Positions 9,994 to 19,381 of a stretch of DNA of 64,000 nt are shown here, piece after piece; the stretch's first letter is position 1, and the number at the start of each line of letters is the position of its first letter. The notes under the pieces are model-generated. The model saw nothing but the letters and a program-made list of their open reading frames with translations, did not search any database and was not told the DNA's origin. The DNA lies in NCBI GenBank assembly GCA_029249345.1, contig JAQWHM010000007.1, forward strand, positions 62,001 to 126,000. The letters are read 5' to 3'. Position numbers and translations under genes: made by a program. Source of the stretch: UBA10348 sp002469915 (GTDB lineage Bacteria; Bacteroidota; Rhodothermia; Rhodothermales; UBA10348).

Positions 9994-12900
9994 TTATCTG
10001 ATGATAGCAAGTTTTTCGACATGCTCACTCACCTGTCTACCGCCATCTGCGCCAATTGTCTCAACGCGCAAGCGATATAAGTAGATGCCTGTTGCAGGTC
10101 GGTCCAGATCGTCGTCTTTTCCGTCCCAATAGACCTGTACAGGTCCACTACTCAGAACACCTTCGGGAAGTGCTTCGTCAGAATGTATGGTTCGTATCGG
10201 TCGTCCGCTAAGCGTATAAATACGAAGTTGAACCTCTGCCGAGGTGCCCGGAGGCTGGTTATGTTCAAAAACGAACCGCGTTTCGCGATTCATGGGGTTA
10301 GGATAGTTATACACATTAATAACGTCCAACACCTCATTATTCGCTACTTCAAATGCAAGTTGGGCTGTATTTGAGTTATTTAGCACATCCCATGCCCTCA
10401 CACTCAACGTATGACTACCCGCTGCCATACCCGTTAGCGGCCAAGTAACCGTCCCTTTCTGATAAGAATTAGGCTCGGCTACAAACGCACTACCAATATC
10501 CTGCGCTGCAGCATCATTGCCATCCAGCGAAAGTAACATTTCATGTCCGACCCCGGTACCGACCGTGTTGATACCAGACTGGTCATTCAATTGCACAATC
10601 AACTCCGCGTCTTCGTTCACTTTCTGTCCCGCGACAAACGTAGTATCATTCAAAAACAGCATTAATTCGGGGCCGAGATCATCATTGGGTGGAGAGTCAG
10701 ACGTACCGCCCACAATGAATTGTTCGGTGTAGCCAATGGCCTGAGTCCCTGCACCCTGCGCATAAACGGCAATTCTACCAGTCTCATTTGAATAGCTGAT
10801 GTCTTTAGGAACTACAAATTCAGCCAAGAAATCGCCAGCTGTAGCCTGAACCTCACCGCGCCAAAGAAGATCTTCTCGATCCCTGAAAAAGGACTGAGTG
10901 TAATATCGCCTGTTTTTAGTGGGCACGATGCGCTCCGCATCAAAAACGGTTACACTCACCAAACCATCAAAGGAGTTATCCTTGTTGCCAGCAGCATCCT
11001 GTATTTCACCTTGGATAGAAACAAGATCTAATGCCTTCATTTGACCTGTTTCTGAAGTTAGGTCCGTGCTGTTCAGCGTTTGAACAACGGCTTCTCGGGG
11101 TGCGAGTCCGACACGCATAGAAGGGTCTCCAAGCAAATTGAATTTCCTTGAATTGCCCTGAAGCCCGACATTTGTGTTTTTGGTAAGCCGCATGACATCG
11201 CCCAGACGGCGAGGAAGACCATCACTATCCTTTTCGAATAAGGCAATGTTCAGCGCGCGATTAAGGCCCGCATTCAGCGACGTGGTTGAGCCCGACGTAT
11301 AAACCAACCGAACCGTGGTCATCAGAGCCACAGCACCACCGTTGGGGTTTAACAGCAGCGCTTCAGCACCACTCTGCGTCTCTTCTAAGTCCCACCACCC
11401 AAAGGAACAGGTCGCCGTGACAAAAATGGCCAGCTTATCCTTGTTGGTCAGTGCAAGTGCATCTTCTTTAGTAAAAATTTCCTCCTGAGCCAGTCCGTCT
11501 GGGCCCCCATGCCCACTGTAATTGAGTAGCAACGTCCCCCGGTTCAGCGTATCATTGATTTCTTTTTTCGCATCTGGAATACGGAATCCATTCAGAAATA
11601 CTCGTTCGTACGTTTCACCGTAGATTTTCCGCAAGTTGATCTGCGGATACAACTGCGTTGCCACCAGTTCCGCAACCTGATCTACGTTGGCCAAATGCAA
11701 GTCTGCATCATCCTGCTGCCCGGAAAGCCCCGTCGGTCCGTCATCTGCCACCATCGTGTACTCTGAACGCCAAGACCCATGCGTCGCAGGGTCCTCATAA
11801 GAGATCACTTTATCCACCACCATTTCAGCTTCTGCGACCGTCTGAACCGGGAATCGACCAATCCCGATATCCATCCGCTCCGTCGAAGTCGTACTGAATG
11901 AATTGTATACCCACAGCCCCTCATTGTCATCTAGAAGACCGAAATAGTCATCGGACGTAAAGGAAGCATCTGAGCGTAATGACTCCTCCGTTTCATAAGG
12001 GAAGATCAGATTGTTAAGCGGGTTGTTATAGGTCGAGAGCCCTCTAAAATCGTAATGACCATCTCCAAAAAGGAGCAAGTATCTGGGTATCTCGGAAACG
12101 GGAGCACGGTCGTATAGGAATTTCAAATAATCTCGGATAGCCCTCATATCGGGAACGCCCCCCGAAAACTCATTGAATACTTCAGTCTGAGTTACCAATT
12201 CTACCTGCAACCCTTCTGATCGCCGAATATCTGCTAGCCTTCCGGCCGCACCTAAAAAGACTTCCGGGGCAAGAATGACCATATCTGGAAATCCACTTAC
12301 TCCGTGCAAGTTTTGATTGGCCACAGGAACGCTTTGATCAACGGACACATTCTGAATATCGTCGGGTAAGAATGCAATGAGATCTGCAGGACGGGCAGCT
12401 ACATCCTCAGCAGCTACTGAAACCACAAAATCAGACCCTAATGTGCTCACTTCATACGACTTGGCCAAGACCCCATCCGTGATATTCCACACACGTGGGA
12501 TAGACGAGAAATTCCGCATTCTAAAACGACGAGCTTGCGTCACTCCAACTGGAGTGGTGAAGAAGAGAGCTCCCTCCTCACGAATCAATTCCTGAGTATA
12601 ATTGATTCTAATCCAATCCACTGCTGCTTGAGGCTCATTTGCCTGATTAAGCAATCGCATCGTTAAGTCAAGAACCTGTCTGTCCGCTACTACCTCGCTG
12701 AACCCAAAGGTACTCGGGTGAGCAGAGGGGTTTTCTGCCCCAGGAAAGGTCGTTAGAGAGGCTGTTCGCTGCCCGAGTGTCGTGCCTGCGGAAGACATCG
12801 CGACAGTTGCACGCGGGTTTGAGGCAATGGCTACTCTCGCTTGGTACTGAACGGTACCGGCCAATAATCCTGGTAATGATAAATCTGAATAGATGGTTCG

Positions 12901-13968
12901 AGATCCGCCAGATCGAATGGTATTGCTCATCCAGTCCTGGCCAGTTCCATGCTCACGAACCCAAACCTGTTCTTCTAGATCAACAAAGTGCCTGCCTTCA
13001 GTAACTGAGGTCTCTGGATTAGATGGCGAAGAATCGAATGCTGAGGTGGAGAGCGACGCTCCGAGACTCGTTCCAATTTTTATAAAGACGGCATTGTCAT
13101 TCGAAAATGGATGTATGTAATGCTCAAATGCACTATCTGCATAGGTCCATCCATTTGCGCCTCGGGCATAGAACAAGACTTCATCGGCCGACCCGAAATT
13201 CCCATCTCCGCCTCCAATACGCTCTACAGGCAGCTCATTGAGATCTTTCGGACGATCCAAACTGTTTAAGGCAGGAAGTGGCAATCCACCGTTCGAAAAG
13301 ACGCCGATCTGGTTCGGGTCGATCGTATCGGGATCCAAGCCAATACCTAAAAGGAAGGATCGATTAATCCGGTACACGCCTGCATCGGCTATCGATATCC
13401 TGAAAAGACTACCGGAAGACAGCACACTTTCTACCACTGAACTGCCCTTCGAAGCGCTACGGCTCACCGTTCGATTCATATCCGGCGTTAGCTCAACGCG
13501 GATACTTCTGTACCGGCGAAGAACGCCTTCCTGCGAAGACAACGAAAAAACAGAGGCAACAACCTCTACTAAAGGCTCTTTGCGCGAGATCCCAAGGCCT
13601 TCCAACCATACATCGGATGCTCTGTTCGGCGCTTGGTTCTGCGATATCGCCACATTTACTTCGTCAAACTGACGAGAAAGAACACGCACCTCAGGAAGAA
13701 CAAGGCTGGAAAGACGAATCGTATGAGCCGCAGAATGCAAGCCTCCGGTGAAAGCTTCTAAAACCTGATCACTCCAGGTAGAAACACCCGAGGAATCGAC
13801 CATTTGCTGGAGCGCATCGTCCCAATCAAATCGAAAGTCGACCAATATGCGGCCATCTACTTGGCGCTCTTCCGAAATATCGACGCGCTGGGCGGTAGCC
13901 TCTCCGTGCACGATAACGGACAGCAGTAAAAAAAAGAGGAGTAAGTATGGTCGTACGAGGCCTTTCAA
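9994..13968 (-). CDS. porU: Type IX secretion sortase PorU (C25 gingipain family, long form)
   Basis: This 1324-residue protein, initiated at TTG, has a signal peptide (about residues 1-27). The C25 cysteine-protease domain lies around residues 550-900, with catalytic His820 in NYSGHGGPDG and Cys854 in TATCSFGWWD. A FlgD/CTD-like immunoglobulin domain closes the protein (YNYPNPMNRETRF through LAIIR). PorU removes the C-terminal signal of T9SS cargo at the cell surface and attaches the cargo to lipopolysaccharide or a similar anchor. Length fits the long-form PorU family. It is followed by porV after 249 bases (counted to the preferred porV start) and preceded, after 174 bases, by a stand-alone phospho-acceptor protein. 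Confidence 0.92.
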   Translation of the reverse strand: MKGLVRPYLLLFFLLLSVIVHGEATAQRVDISEERQVDGRILVDFRFDWDDALQQMVDSSGVSTWSDQVLEAFTGGLHSAAHTIRLSSLVLPEVRVLSRQFDEVNVAISQNQAPNRASDVWLEGLGISRKEPLVEVVASVFSLSSQEGVLRRYRSIRVELTPDMNRTVSRSASKGSSVVESVLSSGSLFRISIADAGVYRINRSFLLGIGLDPDTIDPNQIGVFSNGGLPLPALNSLDRPKDLNELPVERIGGGDGNFGSADEVLFYARGANGWTYADSAFEHYIHPFSNDNAVFIKIGTSLGASLSTSAFDSSPSNPETSVTEGRHFVDLEEQVWVREHGTGQDWMSNTIRSGGSRTIYSDLSLPGLLAGTVQYQARVAIASNPRATVAMSSAGTTLGQRTASLTTFPGAENPSAHPSTFGFSEVVADRQVLDLTMRLLNQANEPQAAVDWIRINYTQELIREEGALFFTTPVGVTQARRFRMRNFSSIPRVWNITDGVLAKSYEVSTLGSDFVVSVAAEDVAARPADLIAFLPDDIQNVSVDQSVPVANQNLHGVSGFPDMVILAPEVFLGAAGRLADIRRSEGLQVELVTQTEVFNEFSGGVPDMRAIRDYLKFLYDRAPVSEIPRYLLLFGDGHYDFRGLSTYNNPLNNLIFPYETEESLRSDASFTSDDYFGLLDDNEGLWVYNSFSTTSTERMDIGIGRFPVQTVAEAEMVVDKVISYEDPATHGSWRSEYTMVADDGPTGLSGQQDDADLHLANVDQVAELVATQLYPQINLRKIYGETYERVFLNGFRIPDAKKEINDTLNRGTLLLNYSGHGGPDGLAQEEIFTKEDALALTNKDKLAIFVTATCSFGWWDLEETQSGAEALLLNPNGGAVALMTTVRLVYTSGSTTSLNAGLNRALNIALFEKDSDGLPRRLGDVMRLTKNTNVGLQGNSRKFNLLGDPSMRVGLAPREAVVQTLNSTDLTSETGQMKALDLVSIQGEIQDAAGNKDNSFDGLVSVTVFDAERIVPTKNRRYYTQSFFRDREDLLWRGEVQATAGDFLAEFVVPKDISYSNETGRIAVYAQGAGTQAIGYTEQFIVGGTSDSPPNDDLGPELMLFLNDTTFVAGQKVNEDAELIVQLNDQSGINTVGTGVGHEMLLSLDGNDAAAQDIGSAFVAEPNSYQKGTVTWPLTGMAAGSHTLSVRAWDVLNNSNTAQLAFEVANNEVLDVINVYNYPNPMNRETRFVFEHNQPPGTSAEVQLRIYTLSGRPIRTIHSDEALPEGVLSSGPVQVYWDGKDDDLDRPATGIYLYRLRVETIGADGGRQVSEHVEKLAIIR

Positions 13969-14066
13969 AAGGGCAATTCCAGATTTTCTGTTTCTGACGA
14001 ACGTTTCAGAACCCTGTAATGATGATCAATTCAGGTAATCCATGATTTTGACGCTACACCAGGCAT

Positions 14067-14086
14067 TACACGGGTTAGCCCGTTTA
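14067..14086. promoter_or_regulatory. 20-base palindrome in the porU leader
   Basis: TACACGGG and CCCGTTTA flank a TTAG spacer, so seven of eight bases in each arm are complementary. It lies about 100 bases upstream of the porU start and about 57 bases beyond the stop of the preceding gene. It could be a protein operator or an RNA hairpin in the porU leader. No U-tract follows on either strand, which argues against a terminator. Confidence 0.4.
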
Positions 14087-14142
14087 CACCTTAGTACTCA
14101 TCAATTGGATTTTGTAACAGTTTTATATGGCGTACTTCAACT

Positions 14143-14421
14143 TTACAGTTTTTCAGAAAGATTTGAGAGCATACTCCGAATCACCATGAGTCGATCCACT
14201 TGCTCCGTCAATTTATCGAGAGCAGCTCCCATGTCTTCGAGAGGATCCTCGACGTCGGCATATACATTTAATGCAATGGCCAGCTCTTTGAGAAGCTCCA
14301 CGTTTCCCGAAACAACAGACAGCGGATTATTGAGATCGTGCTGAATGCGTGAGATATGAGATTTCAGTTGCTCTAGGGCAGCTTTCAGCTCTTCGGTGTT
14401 ATGTGGTTCGGTAATCGTCAT
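14143..14421 (-). CDS. Stand-alone histidine phospho-acceptor (DHp/HisKA-like) protein
   Basis: This 92-residue protein consists almost entirely of two long helices. The first contains RIQHDLNNPLSVVSGNVELL, which is a histidine-kinase H-box with candidate phospho-acceptor His28. The second (about residues 55-92) would complete the antiparallel DHp hairpin. No ATP-binding CA domain is present in this gene, and nothing resembling one is coded in the 174 bases before porU. It begins 30 bases after the PAS sensor gene, which itself ends without a DHp or CA domain. The inference is that the two form a split sensor complex or a phosphotransfer module similar in logic to Spo0B or ChpT; the kinase donor is not in the window. 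Confidence 0.75.
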   Translation of the reverse strand: MTITEPHNTEELKAALEQLKSHISRIQHDLNNPLSVVSGNVELLKELAIALNVYADVEDPLEDMGAALDKLTEQVDRLMVIRSMLSNLSEKL

Positions 14422-14451
14422 CTGGGTCGTGTCTCGCAGATATACAAACCC

Positions 14452-15942
14452 TTATCCGGACACCGGTTCCCTCCTTCCGGGGGACTTCGGTTTGACCGAT
14501 GAATCTAACGTGGCCCATAAAACGCCTACGGATCCTTCACCGTCAAGATCGATTTCAGAAGCATACCAACGGGCTCTACGTTTCCCAGATGCCGTTTTGA
14601 TGATCAATTCTTGGCTTCGTTCATCCGGGCTGCCGTCAATCCAAGCGCGAAAAACATTCTGCTCTTTATGGGTGGCAAAGATCTTCCGGGTGAATTTTTT
14701 CATGTCTGAAATGTCAGATTGGTCAATGCCGGTAATTAGACGAGCGGCTGGAGACCAGAAAATAGTTTCTGCTTCCTCGTTAAAAGCGACTGCAAACTGT
14801 CCTGTTGCTTGCATCATCCCTTCCAGAAGCCGTTCTGAGTACCTCATTTGGGGAAGCTCAATTTCCAACGATGCACCGTCTCCTGACATTTCACATGCCA
14901 GTTCTACGGGCGTGGCAACGGGATCAAGCTGCAAAATTTCGGCTACGATCAAGTGGCTCAATTGGTCTTTATACCGAATTGGGCGCACGGAAAGGGAAAT
15001 AGGTTGTGTAAGGTCTTCGGTATCGGAGGGGTAAATCTCGAAGTGATCGATCGCCACTCTATCGGATCCCTTTCTCGCCATCCACGAATTCAACGTGGTT
15101 ACAGGTAGAATTCCGTTTAACATGGACAGTGGTTGGCCTTCAATCCATCGGCTCTCAATACTCATCCGCTGAGCGAGAACTCGGTTGGCAGCGAGAATAC
15201 TCCCTGCGTCCGAACAGATGAACGCTATCGATGGAATACCGTCAAAAAGTTGCTGGAAACGGGACTCCGTTTCTAAAGACTGTTCCTCAGACTTTCGGGC
15301 TATGCGAGCCAGATCCACAAAGCAGTCCGCATGGCCTCCAAGCGAGGGAGCGGTTTCAGCCCACAACCGATCAAGAGTGGCTTCCGTCAAGCGGTTTCTG
15401 CGCATAACATCCATGCTTCTTTCATCCAATTTCTTTAAGGGTTCTGTTACTCGACGTTTAAGCGTCCCCCAGATTAGCGCCGCAAGAAGCAACCACAGGA
15501 TGAGACTCACAGCGAGAATCAGTCCCAAATAAAGAGACGTAGCGGCCAATACGGAACGTGGCCTACTCAACAAAACTACCCATCTTCCCATCTCAGCATG
15601 GTGCAGCGCGGTCAACATAATTGTACCATCTCCGAACTGAACAGATTCCTGATTGAAACCGGAACGGCGTCCTTCTAAGCGCCTCCACCATCTCTCATCA
15701 AGACGACTCCCTATGTCAGATTCCTTACTAGATGCTAGAATGTCACCCGTAGCGCTAAGTATCCAAATACGCTCATATCCCCTATTTCGAGCTAAAACGG
15801 TCAGTCCGTTCAGGCTCAGGTGTAAAGAGGCTTCGGTGTCAAACAAGGTTCTTACGGTTACCTGCTGTTCATGGAGTGCCCGGTCCTGTAATCGGTTTAC
15901 TACAAAAACCGAAAGTAAAATAGCACTCATCACAAGCAACAC
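14452..15942 (-). CDS. Membrane sensor protein with HAMP-like linker and two PAS domains, no kinase domain
   Basis: The 496-residue product, probably initiated at GTG, has a first membrane helix at residues 1-16, an extracytoplasmic sensor region (about 17-132), a second helix (about 133-158), a HAMP-like linker (about 160-215) and two PAS domains (about 230-345, starting SRFQQLFDGIPS; and about 370-480, containing FWSPAARLITG). It stops after the second PAS domain with a short basic/proline tail, so it has no histidine kinase, GGDEF or other output domain. The 30-base spacing to the DHp-only gene suggests the two products work together. Upstream of the GTG the frame is open for only about 25 codons with no ATG. 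Confidence 0.78.
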   Translation of the reverse strand: MLLVMSAILLSVFVVNRLQDRALHEQQVTVRTLFDTEASLHLSLNGLTVLARNRGYERIWILSATGDILASSKESDIGSRLDERWWRRLEGRRSGFNQESVQFGDGTIMLTALHHAEMGRWVVLLSRPRSVLAATSLYLGLILAVSLILWLLLAALIWGTLKRRVTEPLKKLDERSMDVMRRNRLTEATLDRLWAETAPSLGGHADCFVDLARIARKSEEQSLETESRFQQLFDGIPSIAFICSDAGSILAANRVLAQRMSIESRWIEGQPLSMLNGILPVTTLNSWMARKGSDRVAIDHFEIYPSDTEDLTQPISLSVRPIRYKDQLSHLIVAEILQLDPVATPVELACEMSGDGASLEIELPQMRYSERLLEGMMQATGQFAVAFNEEAETIFWSPAARLITGIDQSDISDMKKFTRKIFATHKEQNVFRAWIDGSPDERSQELIIKTASGKRRARWYASEIDLDGEGSVGVLWATLDSSVKPKSPGRREPVSG

Positions 15943-16069
15943 GCCGAAAGGAATCAGATTCCCAAAGTGAGCTTCCTCACTGGAATGCCGAGTCGAACGG
16001 TAGCAGATCGATTCACGTTGTTAGATGGTTTTATGGGATTGCTTTATTACTCCCCAAGTATCATGCCAT

Positions 16070-16705
16070 CTACTTATCGACCTCTGGTGGAAAATCCTTG
16101 AAGTGACCGTTTGATTTAATTTTCAGGCGGATCGATTCGGCTTGCTCAACTGCAGGAATAAATTGCTCAAGATGATCAATCAAAAGGCCAATTCGGGATG
16201 ATTCCGTCTGTAACTCAAGGACCTCTTGCTTCTGATCTAAGCTGAGACCAGAATTATGAGCAATAAAAAACGATAACGGATCTCGTTCCTGGTACATGGT
16301 AGGTGCCGGAGTGCGACCAGCCAGTTCCAACAACTTGATGTGTTGAGCAATAACACGCTCAATCATATTCAAATCAGCCGAGCCGGGGGTGTCCTGAACC
16401 ATCTCGATGTCAGCCGTTTGATAGGCGCGAGAACGGTACAACTTGGAGACGCGGAACCGTCGCTCTCCAGTGACAACGATATCTCTTTTTCCGTCCTCCA
16501 GCTCCTCCACCTTGCTAATTCGAGCCGTACAACCCATCTGTTCCAATTTGCCCTCTCTGAAGAGCACGATACCAAACGGGATTTCTTGGGCAACACAATC
16601 GGACACTAATTCGAGATAACGGTCCTCAAAAATGTGCAAGGGCAGTACTTCTCCTGGATACAAGACGACCTGGAGGGGGAAAAGTGGTAATTTATTTAAC
16701 TGCAT
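16070..16705 (-). CDS. LON peptidase substrate-binding domain protein
   Basis: The 211-residue protein begins LPLFPLQVVLYPGEVLPLHI and continues IFEDRYLELV, the start of the LonN (PUA-like) domain found at the N-terminus of Lon protease. The protease and ATPase domains are absent, which is normal for this stand-alone family. Its biochemical role is not established; a substrate-recognition or adaptor role is inferred from the domain. Residues 95-200 are mainly helical, as in other family members. The gene is divergent from the outer membrane barrel gene; the short space between them must carry both promoters. Confidence 0.88.
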   Translation of the reverse strand: MQLNKLPLFPLQVVLYPGEVLPLHIFEDRYLELVSDCVAQEIPFGIVLFREGKLEQMGCTARISKVEELEDGKRDIVVTGERRFRVSKLYRSRAYQTADIEMVQDTPGSADLNMIERVIAQHIKLLELAGRTPAPTMYQERDPLSFFIAHNSGLSLDQKQEVLELQTESSRIGLLIDHLEQFIPAVEQAESIRLKIKSNGHFKDFPPEVDK

Positions 16706-16798
16706 GTAGCCTAATAAAATTGAGAATTGGCTTACTCCTACCGCAAACCTCTAAGTTGGTGCCGCTATTTAGAAAGTGAGTGGTATTTTAGTAGGCAC

Positions 16799-18220
16799 AT
16801 GACCACATCTGCTAAAATACTCGCCCCTCTGGACAGGCTCCGCTCACTGGGTGGCCGTCTCCGATTCCAAAAGCTAGCGGTAGGTCTCATCCTAGGTTGC
16901 CTTTTCTCAGGGCCTTTCGCCTTCGACGTATGGGCTCAACCTTTTCCCTCCCGATCCCAAAGTGCCTCAGACTTCCTCTTTGGGTCCTACGATGACCCAG
17001 CCGAACAATCCAATATCTCCTGGTGGCAGTCATCCAATTCTATCACGCTAAATGGCGGCTTTTCATTGATCGGGCCACAATGGTACACCGCCTTGGGTGC
17101 CGAACTGGACACACGGAGATCTGAAACGGCCCTTCATTTATCCGGTCTTATTCGAACCGGCGTGTACGGGGCTTTTACCGAAGATACCAATGAAGTTGAA
17201 GACCTCATTCGGCTTGTCGATTATGCCCGCTTTCGCTCCAGAAAGGGTGACAACTACCTGCGCGTTGGTCCTCTTAATCGAACCCGCCTAGGTACTGGCC
17301 ACCTTGTTAATTTCCTTACAACAGATGCGGCCCGCGATTCTCGCACCGTAGGGGCGGAAGCGCGGGCCAGAGGGGGCATTCTATCACTCGAAGGATTTTC
17401 TGAAAGTGTGCTTTCCGTTGGACTGATTGGCGGCCGCGCTGCCATTTCACCTTTTACACGCTTCAAAAGTCGCATTTCCACATTAACCCTAGCCGCAAGT
17501 CTAGTCACAGACCGGTCTGTCCTTTTGGAGTCAGGGCACCATTTACGGGGGCAAGAAGCCGACCTCAGAATCGAAGCGTTCCGAACCGGCGGCTTTTCAT
17601 TCTTTCCCTTTGTCAGTGTAGCTCGGATACCGGAATATGGACAAGGGCTTCTGTTTGGGGCAGACCTAGAGAATCAAAACTTTATTGATCTTGCACGTCT
17701 ACACTTCCGGTTGGCCCTTCAATACAATAGTTCAGACTTCCGGTCAGGGTATTTCGGATCCTTTTATACGGTCTCAAGTCATCGAGCCAATATCCTTGCC
17801 GGCGACGGTGAGACTTCGGCCACACTCGGACTCCGTGAAATCCAGCGAGGAAACAGCATCCATTCAGAACTTCGACTGCTCATTTTTGAACGGTTTGAAC
17901 TGTGGTATGCTTTTATGCGCTATCACGGAGTTCAAACGCTTAGTGAATACCATCTTCGGCTTTTCATGCACGGAAGGCAGTTTCGCATCATGATCGGACA
18001 AGACCGACGCGGGTTAGTCGGTTTTTCTTCGCTTTTTGGAGCGCTGGGATCCGAAAACAGAATGCGTTTTGAGTTCGATTACAGGCTATTTGGGGCATTC
18101 TGGGTGAACTTGGATGCCCATTACACCTATTCCAAGCTTGGAGAAGGCGAAGACGGCACGACTCATTTTTTAGTTGAACGCCGCTTCAATCCTATGATCG
18201 GCCTGAAATTGAGTTGGTAG
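16799..18220 (+). CDS. Putative outer membrane beta-barrel protein
   Basis: The ATG used here gives 473 residues with a long signal peptide (about residues 1-47, hydrophobic core VGLILGCLFSGPFAF, cleavage near WAQ). A longer in-frame extension starting at a TTG would put 24 unlikely residues ahead of it. The mature protein has alternating hydrophobic strands, many aromatic residues and a final MIGLKLSW strand ending in Trp, as expected for Bam-dependent barrels. I do not recognise a named family; the middle motif LRVGPLNRTRLGTGHLVNFL resembles barrels of large uncharacterised Bacteroidota families. It converges on nadA with only 3 bases between the stops. Confidence 0.7.
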   Translation: MTTSAKILAPLDRLRSLGGRLRFQKLAVGLILGCLFSGPFAFDVWAQPFPSRSQSASDFLFGSYDDPAEQSNISWWQSSNSITLNGGFSLIGPQWYTALGAELDTRRSETALHLSGLIRTGVYGAFTEDTNEVEDLIRLVDYARFRSRKGDNYLRVGPLNRTRLGTGHLVNFLTTDAARDSRTVGAEARARGGILSLEGFSESVLSVGLIGGRAAISPFTRFKSRISTLTLAASLVTDRSVLLESGHHLRGQEADLRIEAFRTGGFSFFPFVSVARIPEYGQGLLFGADLENQNFIDLARLHFRLALQYNSSDFRSGYFGSFYTVSSHRANILAGDGETSATLGLREIQRGNSIHSELRLLIFERFELWYAFMRYHGVQTLSEYHLRLFMHGRQFRIMIGQDRRGLVGFSSLFGALGSENRMRFEFDYRLFGAFWVNLDAHYTYSKLGEGEDGTTHFLVERRFNPMIGLKLSW

Positions 18221-18223
18221 CAC

Positions 18224-19216
18224 TCAGACTATCGACTGACTCATTTCAAGCATTTTCTCGATTGGTTGAAGCGCCCTGATTCGGATTGCTTCGTCTAAGT
18301 GAATCTCGGGAGCTTCGTGCTTAAGACACAGATACAATTTTTCAATTGTATTCAAGCGCATGTGCGGACACTGACTGCAACTACACCCACTTTCTGGAGG
18401 AGCCGGAATGAATGTCTTGCCAGGAGAGTCTTTCTGCATCTGGTATAAGATGCCCTCTTCCGTTGCCACAATGAACGTGTCATGTGGCTCTTCTACCGCA
18501 TATCGGCGGATCTGGCTGGTTGAACCGATAAAATCAGCATGTCTCAATACCGGTTCATCACACTCAGGGTGCGCCAACACAGGGACCCCTGGATTCCGAA
18601 CTTTCAGGCGAACCAGCTTCTGTTCACTAAAGGTCTGGTGGACAATGCAAACGCCATCCCACAGCACCATCTCACGCCCCAACTTTTTATTGAGGTAACC
18701 ACCTAGGTTGCGGTCTGGAGCAAAAATGATGGGTTGGCTTTCGGGAATCTGCCGAACGATATGTTCTGCATTCGACGAAGTGCATATGATATCACTCTGG
18801 GCCTTCGTAGCGGCAGTGCAATTGATATACGAGATGACGATGTGATTCGGATACCGAGCTTTGAACTCAGCAAACTCATCTGCTGGGCAGGCGTCGGCAA
18901 GCGAGCAGCCAGCATTCAGATCCGGAAGAAGCACTGTTTTTCCGGGATTGATAATCTTCGCGGTCTCCGCCATGAAATGCACGCCGGCAAAGACAATGAT
19001 ATCAGCCTCCGTTTCAGCCGCTTTTCTAGCTAACCCGAGCGAATCGCCAATAAAATCAGCGATGTCCTGAATAGCTGGCTCCTGGTAGTAATGAGCCAGA
19101 AGAACAGCATTTTTTTCCTTTTTTAGTCGGTCAATTTCGGCATACAGATCTAAAGACGGATCTATATCAGAATTGACATAGCCAATAACCGGATCAACTT
19201 GGAGTTGGAATTCCAT
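18224..19216 (-). CDS. nadA: Quinolinate synthase
   Basis: NadA condenses iminoaspartate with dihydroxyacetone phosphate to quinolinate in NAD biosynthesis, using a 4Fe-4S cluster. The 330-residue product contains NAVLLAHYYQEPAIQDIADF, DLNAGCSLADACP, VLAHPECDEPV and GCSCSQCPHM. These motifs supply the three cluster cysteines, one in each repeat of the three-layer fold. The ATG at 19216 gives the usual family start; an upstream extension of 43 residues has no similarity to the family. nadB and nadC are not in the window. The gene is divergent from arsC. Confidence 0.96.
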   Translation of the reverse strand: MEFQLQVDPVIGYVNSDIDPSLDLYAEIDRLKKEKNAVLLAHYYQEPAIQDIADFIGDSLGLARKAAETEADIIVFAGVHFMAETAKIINPGKTVLLPDLNAGCSLADACPADEFAEFKARYPNHIVISYINCTAATKAQSDIICTSSNAEHIVRQIPESQPIIFAPDRNLGGYLNKKLGREMVLWDGVCIVHQTFSEQKLVRLKVRNPGVPVLAHPECDEPVLRHADFIGSTSQIRRYAVEEPHDTFIVATEEGILYQMQKDSPGKTFIPAPPESGCSCSQCPHMRLNTIEKLYLCLKHEAPEIHLDEAIRIRALQPIEKMLEMSQSIV

Positions 19217-19381
19217 TTTTCGGCCTTTGGGGGGCGAATTAATGCCAATAGGACAGATATCGAGGGGTCCTATTCTCTGGGTAGTTGAACGTTCCTGACA
19301 GGCGTGCTTTTTACGTAAAGTCCGAATTACCTTCCAGCAGACCAATCGTCCTCGTTTTCATCACCGCTCTCCTATATCGGA

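Noticed and set aside
13969..14142. Frameshifted ATPase (CA) domain of a histidine kinase after the phospho-acceptor gene
   Set aside because: None of the three minus-strand frames of this 174-base space encodes N-, G1- or G2-box-like motifs, and porU starts right after it.
14396..15034. A 212-codon open frame on the plus strand opposite the PAS sensor gene
   Set aside because: It is antisense to a gene with clear domain structure and its translation shows no domain or signal sequence; it is a chance open frame.
16727..16798. Longer N-terminus of the outer membrane barrel protein
   Set aside because: It starts at TTG, adds 24 residues with aromatic and cysteine residues before the signal peptide, and looks like leader sequence read in frame.
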